This document shows, one piece after another, positions 1-5,774 of a stretch of 5,780 nucleotides of DNA. The stretch comes from JBLHKE01 sp047619485 (GTDB taxonomy: Bacteria; Verrucomicrobiota; Verrucomicrobiia; Verrucomicrobiales; DEV007). The notes beneath the pieces are model-generated. The model was not told the DNA's origin. It saw only the letters and a list, made by a program, of their open reading frames with translations, and made no database searches. The stretch lies in contig JBLHKE010000515.1 in NCBI GenBank assembly GCA_047619485.1, positions 1-5,780 on the forward strand, read 5' to 3'. The position numbers and the translations under genes are program-made. Position 1 is the first letter of the stretch. The number at the start of each line of letters is the position of its first letter.

Positions 1-457
1 TATTTTGGCCATCACCCGCGTTAGCTTCCAACTCAAATAGCCCGCTATAATCGCTGAAATCTGCCTTGGTGCTGGCTAAAATTCCTGCGCATCTTTGTAT
101 GACTTATTTCCTGACAACCCCTTAGAGAAAGAGAATGGGAGCGTGGGCGTCCCGCCCGTGTCAGGACGGGTGCATCGCATGGCCTCATCCCGAGTGCTCC
201 TGATACATTACCATTAGACTCCAATCCCGGTGACGCTGGCTCCGAACATTAAGCGCACGTTAAAATACCACGTCCAGTGTGCCTACAACACTCTAAACCC
301 CAGCAATTTCCCAGTTAGAACAGTAATATTTAGTAGACAGTCGCGCATCCGAGCGTCAGACTGAAATCGTTGTTTTAACTGCGAAGAACCCCCAAACTTC
401 TGCGCAGGACAACCTGAACCCTTCCCCCGAACTCGAACTCACATAGACGGAGCCAAT
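1..457. other. Leader region without a recognisable gene
   Basis: No reading frame here has a plausible start, length and protein composition on either strand. The stretch looks less GC-rich than the genes that follow. It contains a perfect TATAAT hexamer at 46-51, but the best -35-like partner (TTAGCT at 21-26) matches only half of TTGACA and sits 19 bases away, so a promoter there is doubtful. A GC-rich inverted-repeat cluster lies at 145-172 and is listed separately. The promoter of the downstream gspF-like gene is presumably in this stretch, but I cannot place it with confidence. The Shine-Dalgarno-like CGGAG at 448-452 belongs to that gene. Confidence 0.6.
145..172. repeat. Overlapping GC-rich inverted repeats (alternative hairpins)
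   Basis: GGGCG at 145-149 can pair with CGCCC at 153-157 across a 3-base loop. The second arm can instead pair downstream: CGCCCGT at 153-159 with ACGGGTG at 166-172 (7 pairs, one G-T wobble) around a 6-base loop. The two hairpins share an arm and exclude each other. No T-run follows, so it is not a standard intrinsic terminator. It could be a dispersed palindromic repeat unit, the end of an upstream transcript, or an untranslated-leader structure. The sequence shows only the pairing; the role is unknown. Confidence 0.45.
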
Positions 458-1744
458 ATGCCTACATTTAATTACGTCGCACTAGACGCAAAAGGAGAGG
501 AGCAAATGGGTGCTCTCGATGCTGGAAACGAAGCCGATGCCATCGGTCAACTCCGTCGCACTGGACTTTATCCGACCCAGGTTGTCGAAAAAGGAAAAGG
601 CGCCCTCAAGGCGGCTGGCGGCAAGACGGTCAAGAAGCCAGTAAAGAAGAAGGCCAAATCAAAAGGTGCGAAAGGCCAGGCGCTGTTCGGAGGCAACAAG
701 GTCAAAGGCAAAGTCCTGATGATCTTCACGCGCCAACTGGCGACGCTGATCGACTCTGGTCTACCACTCCTGCGCGGTCTTATGGTGCTTGGAAAACAGG
801 AACCCAACCTGGTGATGAAGCGCACGATCAACTCGCTCGCAGATTCGGTGCAGACCGGTTCGACTTTCTCCGAAAGCCTCGCGCAGCACCCGAAGATCTT
901 TAACAAGCTCTATGTGAACATGGTCAAAGCTGGTGAGCTCGGCGGTGTTCTCGAGCTCGTCCTAGTCCGCCTGGCGGAATACCAGGAGAAGGCGCAGAAG
1001 CTCAAAAACAAGATCGTCGCAGCGATGGTTTACCCGGTGATCGTCATGGTCATCGCCACCGGCATCATGATCTTCCTCCTGACCTTCATCGTTCCGAAGT
1101 TCCAGGAGATTTTCGACCAGATGCTCAACGGGAAGGCCTTACCCAAACTGACCGAGTTTGTCATTGGACTGAGTGAAGGGTTGCAGAAGAACCTCCTCTG
1201 GATCGCGCTCGGCGGTATCCTCGCGTTCGTCGGGTTCAAGGTCATGTCCAATACTCCAGGTGGCCGCAGGTTCATCGATGGCATCAAATTGAAGCTGCCT
1301 ATGTTCGGTGACATCCAGCGCAAGAGCGCCGTGTCTCGGTTCAGCCGCACGCTTGGAACGCTGGTGACCTCTGGTGTGCCGATCCTCCAAGCTCTCAACA
1401 TCACCAAGGAGACGGCTGGTAACGTCGTCATCTCGGACGCGATCGCGAGCGTTCATGACGCAGTCAAGGAAGGTGAATCGGTGGTTGCCCCGCTCGAGGC
1501 GAGCAAGGTGTTTCCCCCGATGGTGATCAGCATGGTCGACGTCGGTGAGGAGACTGGCCAGTTGCCTGAGATGCTTTTGAAAGTCGCCGACGTCTATGAT
1601 GACGAGGTGGACAACGCGGTGTCGGCTTTGACCTCAATGCTCGAACCGTTGACCATCGTCGTCCTCGCAGTCGTGGTCGGCACCATCGTCATGGCGCTGT
1701 TCTTGCCGCTGGTGTCCATCATCAGCGAAATGTCCTCGAACTAG
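458..1744 (+). CDS. gspF: Type II secretion / type IV pilus platform protein, GspF/PilC family
   Basis: This is the polytopic inner-membrane platform protein of a type II secretion or type IV pilus-like machine. In the family it couples the cytoplasmic ATPase to pseudopilus assembly. At 428 residues it has normal family length. The N-terminus (1-45, starting MPTFNYVALDAKGEE) is the usual cytoplasmic start. Two copies of the T2SSF domain follow, at about 88-212 and 292-416. Each opens with the same pattern (FTRQLATLIDSGLPLL near 90 and FSRTLGTLVTSGVPIL near 295) and carries an acidic E/G block (KAGELGG near 157, VGEETGQ near 362). Hydrophobic membrane segments lie near 189-212, 245-262 and 397-421. 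The start is supported by CGGAG at 448-452, five bases before ATG. An unusually lysine-rich linker occupies roughly 45-85. The pseudopilin gene begins 79 bases downstream on the same strand, which fits a shared transcript. The family is certain; GspF versus PilC is not settled by sequence alone, and the GspG-like neighbour favours the secretion side. Confidence 0.93.
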   Translation: MPTFNYVALDAKGEEQMGALDAGNEADAIGQLRRTGLYPTQVVEKGKGALKAAGGKTVKKPVKKKAKSKGAKGQALFGGNKVKGKVLMIFTRQLATLIDSGLPLLRGLMVLGKQEPNLVMKRTINSLADSVQTGSTFSESLAQHPKIFNKLYVNMVKAGELGGVLELVLVRLAEYQEKAQKLKNKIVAAMVYPVIVMVIATGIMIFLLTFIVPKFQEIFDQMLNGKALPKLTEFVIGLSEGLQKNLLWIALGGILAFVGFKVMSNTPGGRRFIDGIKLKLPMFGDIQRKSAVSRFSRTLGTLVTSGVPILQALNITKETAGNVVISDAIASVHDAVKEGESVVAPLEASKVFPPMVISMVDVGEETGQLPEMLLKVADVYDDEVDNAVSALTSMLEPLTIVVLAVVVGTIVMALFLPLVSIISEMSSN

Positions 1745-1823
1745 GACTCCATAAGTTTCTGGGCAAACAGAAATCGGTTCGAGGTGGGTGCCGTGCCCGC
1801 CACGATCCTCTACACCCACTAAA

Positions 1824-2426
1824 ATGAAAACCAATCTAGTCCAAGTTAGCACACAGCAAGCCCCGCTCTCTGTCCACCGCGGCAGGGCGGCCTTCACCCT
1901 GGTCGAACTGCTGACCGTCATCGCGATCATTGTGATCCTAGTCGGCCTCACGATCACCATCCTCGGCTTTGCGCAGAAGAAAGCCGCCCAGTCCAAAGCC
2001 AAGGGGCAGATGGAATTGATCATCACTGGTCTCACGCGCTACAACGTGGAGTTCGGAGGATTCCCCGAGCCAGAAGACAATTCCGGTCAAGGTAGCGGCG
2101 GAGCTCAAGCGCTCTACCAAGCGTTGTCTGGTGATGGTGACGACCAACTAGTGGTCGCAGCCAGCGAGGCCGGCGGCCCGTCGATTGGCGAGGTTGGCTC
2201 GACGACAGAACCAGTGGTTAACGGTGTTGACCCCAATGCCAACAAGTATGGCTTGGTGAGTAAAGATCTCGCCTTGGTTGACCCCTTCGGACAGTACTGG
2301 CACTACCGTAAGTATCTCGGGGATCGGCAGGTCGGTGACGAGACCAACAACAAGACCTACGACCTCTGGTCGGTCGGGCCCGAGGGCGAGATCGACAATG
2401 AGGTCAAGTGGATCAAGAACTGGTAG
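1824..2426 (+). CDS. GspG-like type II secretion pseudopilin
   Basis: A 200-residue prepilin-like protein, probably the major or a GspG-like pseudopilin working with the GspF-type protein encoded upstream. The leader is 23 residues and basic at its end (HRGRA). It is followed by the class III signal AFTLVELLTVIAIIVILVGL: predicted cleavage between Ala23 and Phe24, with the conserved Glu at +5 (Glu28). Ala rather than Gly at -1 is less common but tolerated in the family. The hydrophobic helix ends near residue 48. The soluble domain ends in a GspG-type pattern: LVDPFGQYWHYR (151-162), then YDLWSVGPEGE (179-189), matching the DPWG...YDLxSxGxDG calcium-site region of GspG. It has no cysteine. 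I chose ATG 1824 because it gives a typical MKT leader. A GTG at 1788 would add 12 residues (PCPPRS-type), which look like leader noise; neither start has a clear well-spaced ribosome site. It lies 79 bases after the gspF-like stop and is probably co-transcribed. Confidence 0.9.
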   Translation: MKTNLVQVSTQQAPLSVHRGRAAFTLVELLTVIAIIVILVGLTITILGFAQKKAAQSKAKGQMELIITGLTRYNVEFGGFPEPEDNSGQGSGGAQALYQALSGDGDDQLVVAASEAGGPSIGEVGSTTEPVVNGVDPNANKYGLVSKDLALVDPFGQYWHYRKYLGDRQVGDETNNKTYDLWSVGPEGEIDNEVKWIKNW

Positions 2427-2428
2427 GG
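2407..2428 (+). repeat. 22-bp direct repeat, copy 1 (end of pseudopilin gene)
   Basis: These 22 bases cover the last codons (W-I-K-N-W), the TAG stop and two following bases. They are identical to 3068-3089, at an offset of 661 bases. The identity runs just past the stop codon, which suits a tandem gene duplication rather than a functional site. Confidence 0.7.
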
Positions 2429-2505
2429 GTCGAACCCACATCTCCTCGCAGTAGCACTCCGTGGATCGCGGCTGAATCTCTCGGGTGCCCCGCTGCCGAT
2501 TGATC

Positions 2506-3087
2506 ATGACGGCGACTGCTGCTGCCCGAAAATCCAGTCGATGTAGACTGAAGAGAATTGTGGTGATTGCGATCGTCCTGCTCGCCGGGGTGGCATTCGT
2601 GAAAATCGCGATCGTTGGGCGGATCTACGATGGTAACCCGTCTCATTCCAAGACGAGGGTGCAACTGCAATTGCTGATCACCGGACTCAAGCGCCACGAG
2701 ATCGAGTTTGGCAGCTATCCCGAACCACTCGACAACCTCGGGGTGGGATGTGGCGGCGCCAAAGCTCTCTATCAGGCGCTCAGTGGCGACGGTGATAACT
2801 ATCTAATGATTGGCGGAGAGCCCGGAACTAGCCCGTCTACTGGCATGCCGGGGTCAACCACTGAGCCGTTGGTCGAGGGGATTGATGCCCAGGCGAACAA
2901 GTATGGCATCGTTCACCTGTTGGGCGGAGAATTTGCCCTGATCGATCCTTTTGGAAGGTGCTGGCACTACCGCAAGCACCACGACCAGAGGCCGGGGGAG
3001 GCGAGACTTGATCGGGACTATGATCTCTGGTCAACCGGCGGCGAAGCCAACACTGATAGAGAGGCTCAGTGGATCAAGAACTGGTAG
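2506..3087 (+). CDS. Pseudopilin paralogue lacking the prepilin signal (GspG-like domain, plain N-terminal anchor)
   Basis: This protein is a tandem, diverged copy of the pseudopilin just upstream. From the LITGL motif to the C-terminus, a hand alignment gives roughly half identical residues. Shared blocks are EFG..PEP.DN, ALYQALSGDGD, GSTTEP, NKYG, DPFG..WHYRK, YDLWS and a final WIKNW. The N-terminus differs: where the sister has FTLVELLTVIAI, this one has RCRLKRIVVIAI, so the Phe+1/Glu+5 prepilin-peptidase signal is gone and a basic residue sits at the Glu position. What remains is a basic tail followed by a hydrophobic segment (about 18-38), which predicts an uncleaved anchor with the C-terminal domain outside. 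Cys82 and Cys152 replace Ser and Tyr of the sister. ATG 2506 gives 193 residues; GTG 2485 would add seven. Neither has a good ribosome site. The frame is open throughout, so it is not a simple frameshift relic. The function is unknown: accessory pilus subunit, regulator or decaying duplicate are all possible. Confidence 0.75.
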   Translation: MTATAAARKSSRCRLKRIVVIAIVLLAGVAFVKIAIVGRIYDGNPSHSKTRVQLQLLITGLKRHEIEFGSYPEPLDNLGVGCGGAKALYQALSGDGDNYLMIGGEPGTSPSTGMPGSTTEPLVEGIDAQANKYGIVHLLGGEFALIDPFGRCWHYRKHHDQRPGEARLDRDYDLWSTGGEANTDREAQWIKNW

Positions 3088-3089
3088 GG
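3068..3089 (+). repeat. 22-bp direct repeat, copy 2 (end of paralogue gene)
   Basis: Identical to 2407-2428, again covering the WIKNW codons, the TAG stop and two bases beyond. The flanking bases differ at once on both sides. Confidence 0.7.
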
Positions 3090-3251
3090 CGCACTTCGAG
3101 GTCGCACTGGGTTCGAATCCGAGGGGTGCATCGGCTACTGACTTGCCTGATAAAAATGGAGCCTGCGATCGATCCATTATGACTGCTGGCCTGGCGCTTC
3201 CAACGTACTCGAATTTCCCCAATGAACATGATGCGCAGATGCGGCCAAGGA

Positions 3252-3274
3252 GCATGGGGCATCTCGCCCCGTGC
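3252..3274. terminator. Strong GC-rich hairpin without U-tract, possible bidirectional transcription barrier
   Basis: GCATGGGGC at 3252-3260 pairs with GCCCCGTGC at 3266-3274: nine pairs with one T-G wobble, around the 5-base loop ATCTC. No T-run follows on the plus strand and none on the minus strand, so it is not a textbook Rho-independent terminator. Its place between convergent genes fits a 3'-end stabilising or pausing structure. Confidence 0.4.
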
Positions 3275-3332
3275 AGGTAATGTGCCTACCGCGTTAGCGG
3301 ACGAGTTTCACTGGCGGATCGTTCGAAACGTA

Positions 3333-3371
3333 TCAGGAATCCGGGCTAGCCTTGGATCCTGACGACTTTTT
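3333..3371 (+). terminator. Candidate Rho-independent terminator of the gspF-pseudopilin group
   Basis: The left arm at 3333-3342 (TCAGG-A-ATCC) pairs with GGATCCTGA at 3354-3362: nine pairs with a single bulged A, and an 11-base loop. The spacer CGAC follows, then five Ts at 3367-3371. The orientation fits the plus-strand genes, whose last stop is about 245 bases upstream. No A-run precedes the hairpin, so it would not serve the opposing permease gene. The stem is only moderately GC-rich and the U-tract is short and offset, so efficiency is uncertain. Confidence 0.5.
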
Positions 3372-3428
3372 AGAAAGCCTGCATTGCTTGCTGACGCACC
3401 CACTCTCCCAGTCGTTCCCCTCACTCCC

Positions 3429-4877
3429 TTAGATAAAGAAACTGACGATCAAGATCAAGACAAACGCGACCAGCGAGATGGCGGTCGAGATCAGTGACCA
3501 GGTCTTCAGCGTCTGCGCCTCAGTCATGCCGAAGTAGCGGGAGATCATCCAGAAACCCGAATCGTTGACGTGGGAGAAGCCGGTCGCCCCGGCGGCGATC
3601 GCTACCGTGACGAGTGCGAGGTTCGGTGCATTGAGATCACTGACCAGCGCCGACATCAGGCCGGCGGCGGTCAGCATCGCGACGGTGGCAGATCCCTGCG
3701 CGATGCGCACTAGGGTGGCGAACAGGTAGGCTAGCACAACGATCGGGATCCCAGAACCTGAGAACACCTCTTGCAAGGCGTCGGCGATACCAGTCGCGAT
3801 CAGGACGCCTTTGAAAACTCCACCTGCGCCTGTGATGAGAATGATGATCCCGGCAGGTCCCAGCGCCCTCGTGCTGATTTCCAGCAGGGTCTGTCGGTCG
3901 ACACCACGCTTAGTGCCGAGGAAGTAGACGGTGAGCAGCGTGCAGGCGAGGAGTGCGATCACTGGGTGGCCGGCAAAGTGGATCAGTTGTTGCCACAGTG
4001 GTGCCTCGCCGAGCGCTGCGGCCAGGGCTGCTTTGCGGTCGTCGCCCGCGAGCGTATCGGCGAGTCCACTGGCGACGACTTGCTCGACGATTGTGTTGGC
4101 CAATATCATCACAATCGGCAGGCTTATCAGCGTGAGGATCAAGAGGAATGGCGGCAATTTGTGCTCGGGGATCGGGTTATCCAGCGGGATGTGATCTGGG
4201 AGCGGGACGTCGACGAACCTAGCGACTTTCGAGCAGAGGAACGGGCCACAGATGAGTGCGGTTGGCAATCCGATCAGCACGCCGAAAAGGATGACCCAAC
4301 CTAGGTTCACCCCGAGGATCAGGCTAACCGCAACCGGCCCTGGAGTTGGTGGGACAAAGGCGTGTGTGATCGCCATTCCCGCGACCAGCGGTAGCCCGAA
4401 GACCAGCAGCGGTTTCTTGGTGTCTCGCGCTAGTGCGTAGAGGAGTGGGGCGAGGATGACGAGGGCGACGTCGAGGAACACCGGGATCGAAATGATAAAG
4501 CCGGTGACGAGCATCGCCCATGGCGCACGGTCTGGTCCGAAACGTTTCAGCATCGAGTTGGCGAGTGACTGGGTGCCGCCGGAGTGCTGGAGGATGGCTC
4601 CGAAGATTGCCCCGATCCCAATGATCGTAGCGATGAACCCGAGCGCACTCCCCATGCCGCCGGTGACCGTGGATCCGATCTGAGTGATGGTGATCTCGTC
4701 ACCGAGCATCGATGCTCCGAGGGCTACCGCGATCGATGCGACCAATAGCGCCAGGAAGGCCTGGAGCTTGAAGCGTAGGATCAGCAGCAGCAGCAAGACA
4801 ATGCCGAAGACGAGCAGGGCGATGAGTGAGCTGACGCTGGCGGTCTGGGCGGCGAGGATCGGGGAGGGGAATTCCAT
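3429..4877 (-). CDS. gntP: GntP-family gluconate/sugar-acid:H+ symporter
   Basis: A very hydrophobic 482-residue permease of the GntP family, which imports gluconate and related sugar acids with protons across the inner membrane. Family hallmarks are clear: GIGAIFG...GG near 87-101, SIPVFLDVALVILAPLL at 130-146, and the signature GLPLVAGMAITHAFVPPTPGP ending at 181. Near the C-terminus are RIAQGSATVAM at 391-401 and FSHVNDSGFWMISRYFGM at 434-451, the conserved final block. About 12 to 14 membrane segments can be traced, from residues 17-35 to the last at 462-482. It is a little longer than the usual 440-450 residues, mainly in a hydrophilic stretch near 270-300. The ATG at 4877 is the only reasonable start: an in-frame TAG lies four codons upstream. 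No Shine-Dalgarno sequence is visible. The gene is divergent from a 2-keto-3-deoxy-acid dehydratase-like gene, so the substrate is probably an aldonate or keto-deoxy sugar acid. The exact substrate cannot be read from sequence. Confidence 0.93.
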   Translation of the reverse strand: MEFPSPILAAQTASVSSLIALLVFGIVLLLLLILRFKLQAFLALLVASIAVALGASMLGDEITITQIGSTVTGGMGSALGFIATIIGIGAIFGAILQHSGGTQSLANSMLKRFGPDRAPWAMLVTGFIISIPVFLDVALVILAPLLYALARDTKKPLLVFGLPLVAGMAITHAFVPPTPGPVAVSLILGVNLGWVILFGVLIGLPTALICGPFLCSKVARFVDVPLPDHIPLDNPIPEHKLPPFLLILTLISLPIVMILANTIVEQVVASGLADTLAGDDRKAALAAALGEAPLWQQLIHFAGHPVIALLACTLLTVYFLGTKRGVDRQTLLEISTRALGPAGIIILITGAGGVFKGVLIATGIADALQEVFSGSGIPIVVLAYLFATLVRIAQGSATVAMLTAAGLMSALVSDLNAPNLALVTVAIAAGATGFSHVNDSGFWMISRYFGMTEAQTLKTWSLISTAISLVAFVLILIVSFFI

Positions 4878-4946
4878 GAGGTGATTGGGCTACGATTGGT
4901 TTTTTCGACTACCTACGGAGTGGGATCCGGTGTAGGAAATGGTAGT
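4878..4946. promoter_or_regulatory. Divergent promoter region between permease and dehydratase genes
   Basis: These 69 bases separate two divergently transcribed starts, so one or both promoters lie here or overlap the gene ends. No convincing -35/-10 pair is visible. A run of six Ts occupies 4900-4905. CCTAC at 4912-4916 and GTAGG at 4932-4936 form an inverted repeat centred near a GGATCC at 4923-4928. A second pair, CTACC at 4909-4913 and GGTAG at 4941-4945, is nested around it. This could be an operator or an mRNA hairpin masking the AGGA ribosome site at 4934-4937, or chance. Confidence 0.45.
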
Positions 4947-5774
4947 ATGATCCATCTTTATCGAAGCAGCGCAGGTTGCACAACCGTAAAAGCGGATGGT
5001 GTCACGAACCACCTGCCGGGATTCGATGTCGATGAGCTGTTCCAGCAGGCCGATCCGCTGGCTTGGCTAGAAGGAGCGCTTGATGGCGCAGCAGCTGGTG
5101 AGTTGCACGACCGCGCTTGGTCGCCACCGATCGGTTCGCAGGAGGTCTGGGCCGCGGGCGTGACCTACTTCCAATCGCGAAGCGCCAGGATGGAGGAAAG
5201 TGAGGCATCTGGTGGCGATCGCTTCTACGACATGGTCTACGAGGCTGATCGACCCGAAATATTTTTTAAAGCGACCGCCCCACGCGTGCGCGGCCACCTC
5301 GACCAGATCCGTGTGCGTGCGGATTCGACTTGGGATGTCCCCGAGCCCGAGTTGACTCTCGCGATCAATTCGGCCGGCAAGGTTTTTGGAGCGACCATCG
5401 GCAATGATGTGAGCTCTCGCTCGATTGAGGGAGAGAACCCGCTCTACCTGCCTCAGGCAAAGGTCTATCGGGGGTCTTGCGCCCTCGGTCCTGCATTGGT
5501 CGTTGGGGCTGTATTGGAACCGGAAGTGAAAATTAAGGTGCAGATTGAACGCGGTGGCGAATCCGTCTTTGCCGGAGCGACGGACCTTGGCCAGATCAAG
5601 CGTGGCTTCGATGAACTGGCGGAATTTCTTTTTCGCGAAAACGAATTTCCGGTCGGTGCCTACCTGATGACAGGCACCGGTGTGGTGCCGGGGGCGGATT
5701 TCTCACTGACCTCTGGGGATATCGTCCACATTGAAATCGATGGTCTTGGGAGGCTCAGCAATGCAGTCGAATAA
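4947..5774 (+). CDS. 2-keto-3-deoxy-D-arabinonate dehydratase-like enzyme, fumarylacetoacetate hydrolase superfamily
   Basis: A 275-residue cytoplasmic enzyme. From memory of the family it closely resembles the Sulfolobus 2-keto-3-deoxy-D-arabinonate dehydratase, which converts 2-dehydro-3-deoxy-D-arabinonate to 2,5-dioxopentanoate plus water. Matching blocks are VWAAGVTYFQSR (67-78), YDMVYEADRPEIFFKAT (94-110), RVRGH (113-117), STWDVPEPEL (127-136), NDVSSRSIEGENPLYLPQAKVY (from 153) and TGTGVVPG (242-249). The expected metal ligands of the fold are present: Glu133 and Glu135 in PEPE, and Asp154 in GNDVSSR, with Lys108 and Lys172 as likely active-site residues. I chose ATG 4947 because AGGA at 4934-4937 lies nine bases upstream. 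The longer GTG 4881 version would add a Gly/Val-rich tail with no family match. The gene is divergent from a GntP permease and overlaps the next gene, which points to a sugar-acid catabolic operon. The exact substrate could be another 2-keto-3-deoxy acid; family assignment is firm, reaction likely. Confidence 0.85.
   Translation: MIHLYRSSAGCTTVKADGVTNHLPGFDVDELFQQADPLAWLEGALDGAAAGELHDRAWSPPIGSQEVWAAGVTYFQSRSARMEESEASGGDRFYDMVYEADRPEIFFKATAPRVRGHLDQIRVRADSTWDVPEPELTLAINSAGKVFGATIGNDVSSRSIEGENPLYLPQAKVYRGSCALGPALVVGAVLEPEVKIKVQIERGGESVFAGATDLGQIKRGFDELAEFLFRENEFPVGAYLMTGTGVVPGADFSLTSGDIVHIEIDGLGRLSNAVE
5748..5753 (+). promoter_or_regulatory. Shine-Dalgarno site for the truncated downstream gene
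   Basis: GGGAGG lies inside the end of the dehydratase-like gene, seven bases before an ATG at 5761. It is the best ribosome site in the window, and it decides the start of the overlapping next gene. Confidence 0.6.

Larger units (their letters stand above)
3088..3428. other. Convergent intergenic region without a gene
   Basis: This stretch separates the plus-strand pseudopilin group from the minus-strand permease. I see no credible coding sequence on either strand; the short open frames that cross it have unlikely composition and no ribosome site. It holds a GC-rich hairpin at 3252-3274, a small CCGC/GCGG hairpin at 3289-3300 and a candidate intrinsic terminator at 3333-3371. A tRNA T-arm-like sequence at 3107-3123 is not part of a complete tRNA. 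No clear terminator for the permease could be found just past its stop. Confidence 0.6.

Noticed and set aside
21..51. Sigma-70-type promoter with TATAAT at 46-51
   Set aside because: The -10 is perfect, but the only -35-like hexamer is poor and spaced 19 bases away, and the nearest gene start is over 400 bases downstream. It was not listed as a promoter.
568..906. Minus-strand open frame inside the gspF-like gene
   Set aside because: It has no ribosome site and no family features, and it overlaps a certain gene completely.
2427..2437. Near-palindrome GGGGTCGAACCC after the first pseudopilin gene as a terminator
   Set aside because: The arms are too short and nearly without a loop, and no T-run follows, so it would not stop transcription.
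3107..3123. tRNA T-arm-like sequence (CTGGG, TTCGAAT, CCGAG) just after the paralogue gene
   Set aside because: The loop matches the tRNA consensus and 4 of 5 stem pairs form, and AGGTCGC stands just upstream. But no acceptor stem, anticodon arm or matching 5' half can be found upstream, where coding sequence ends at 3087. At best it is a tRNA remnant; more likely chance.
2951..3280. Plus-strand open frame crossing the end of the paralogue gene
   Set aside because: About 40% of it overlaps the paralogue in another frame and the rest runs through non-coding sequence and the 3252-3274 hairpin. Its Arg/Gly/Thr-rich composition and lack of a ribosome site do not support a gene.
3771..4304. Long open frame (177 codons) antisense to the permease gene
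   Set aside because: It lies wholly within the well-supported GntP coding sequence on the other strand. Its product is rich in charged residues with no recognisable domain, as expected for a shadow frame.
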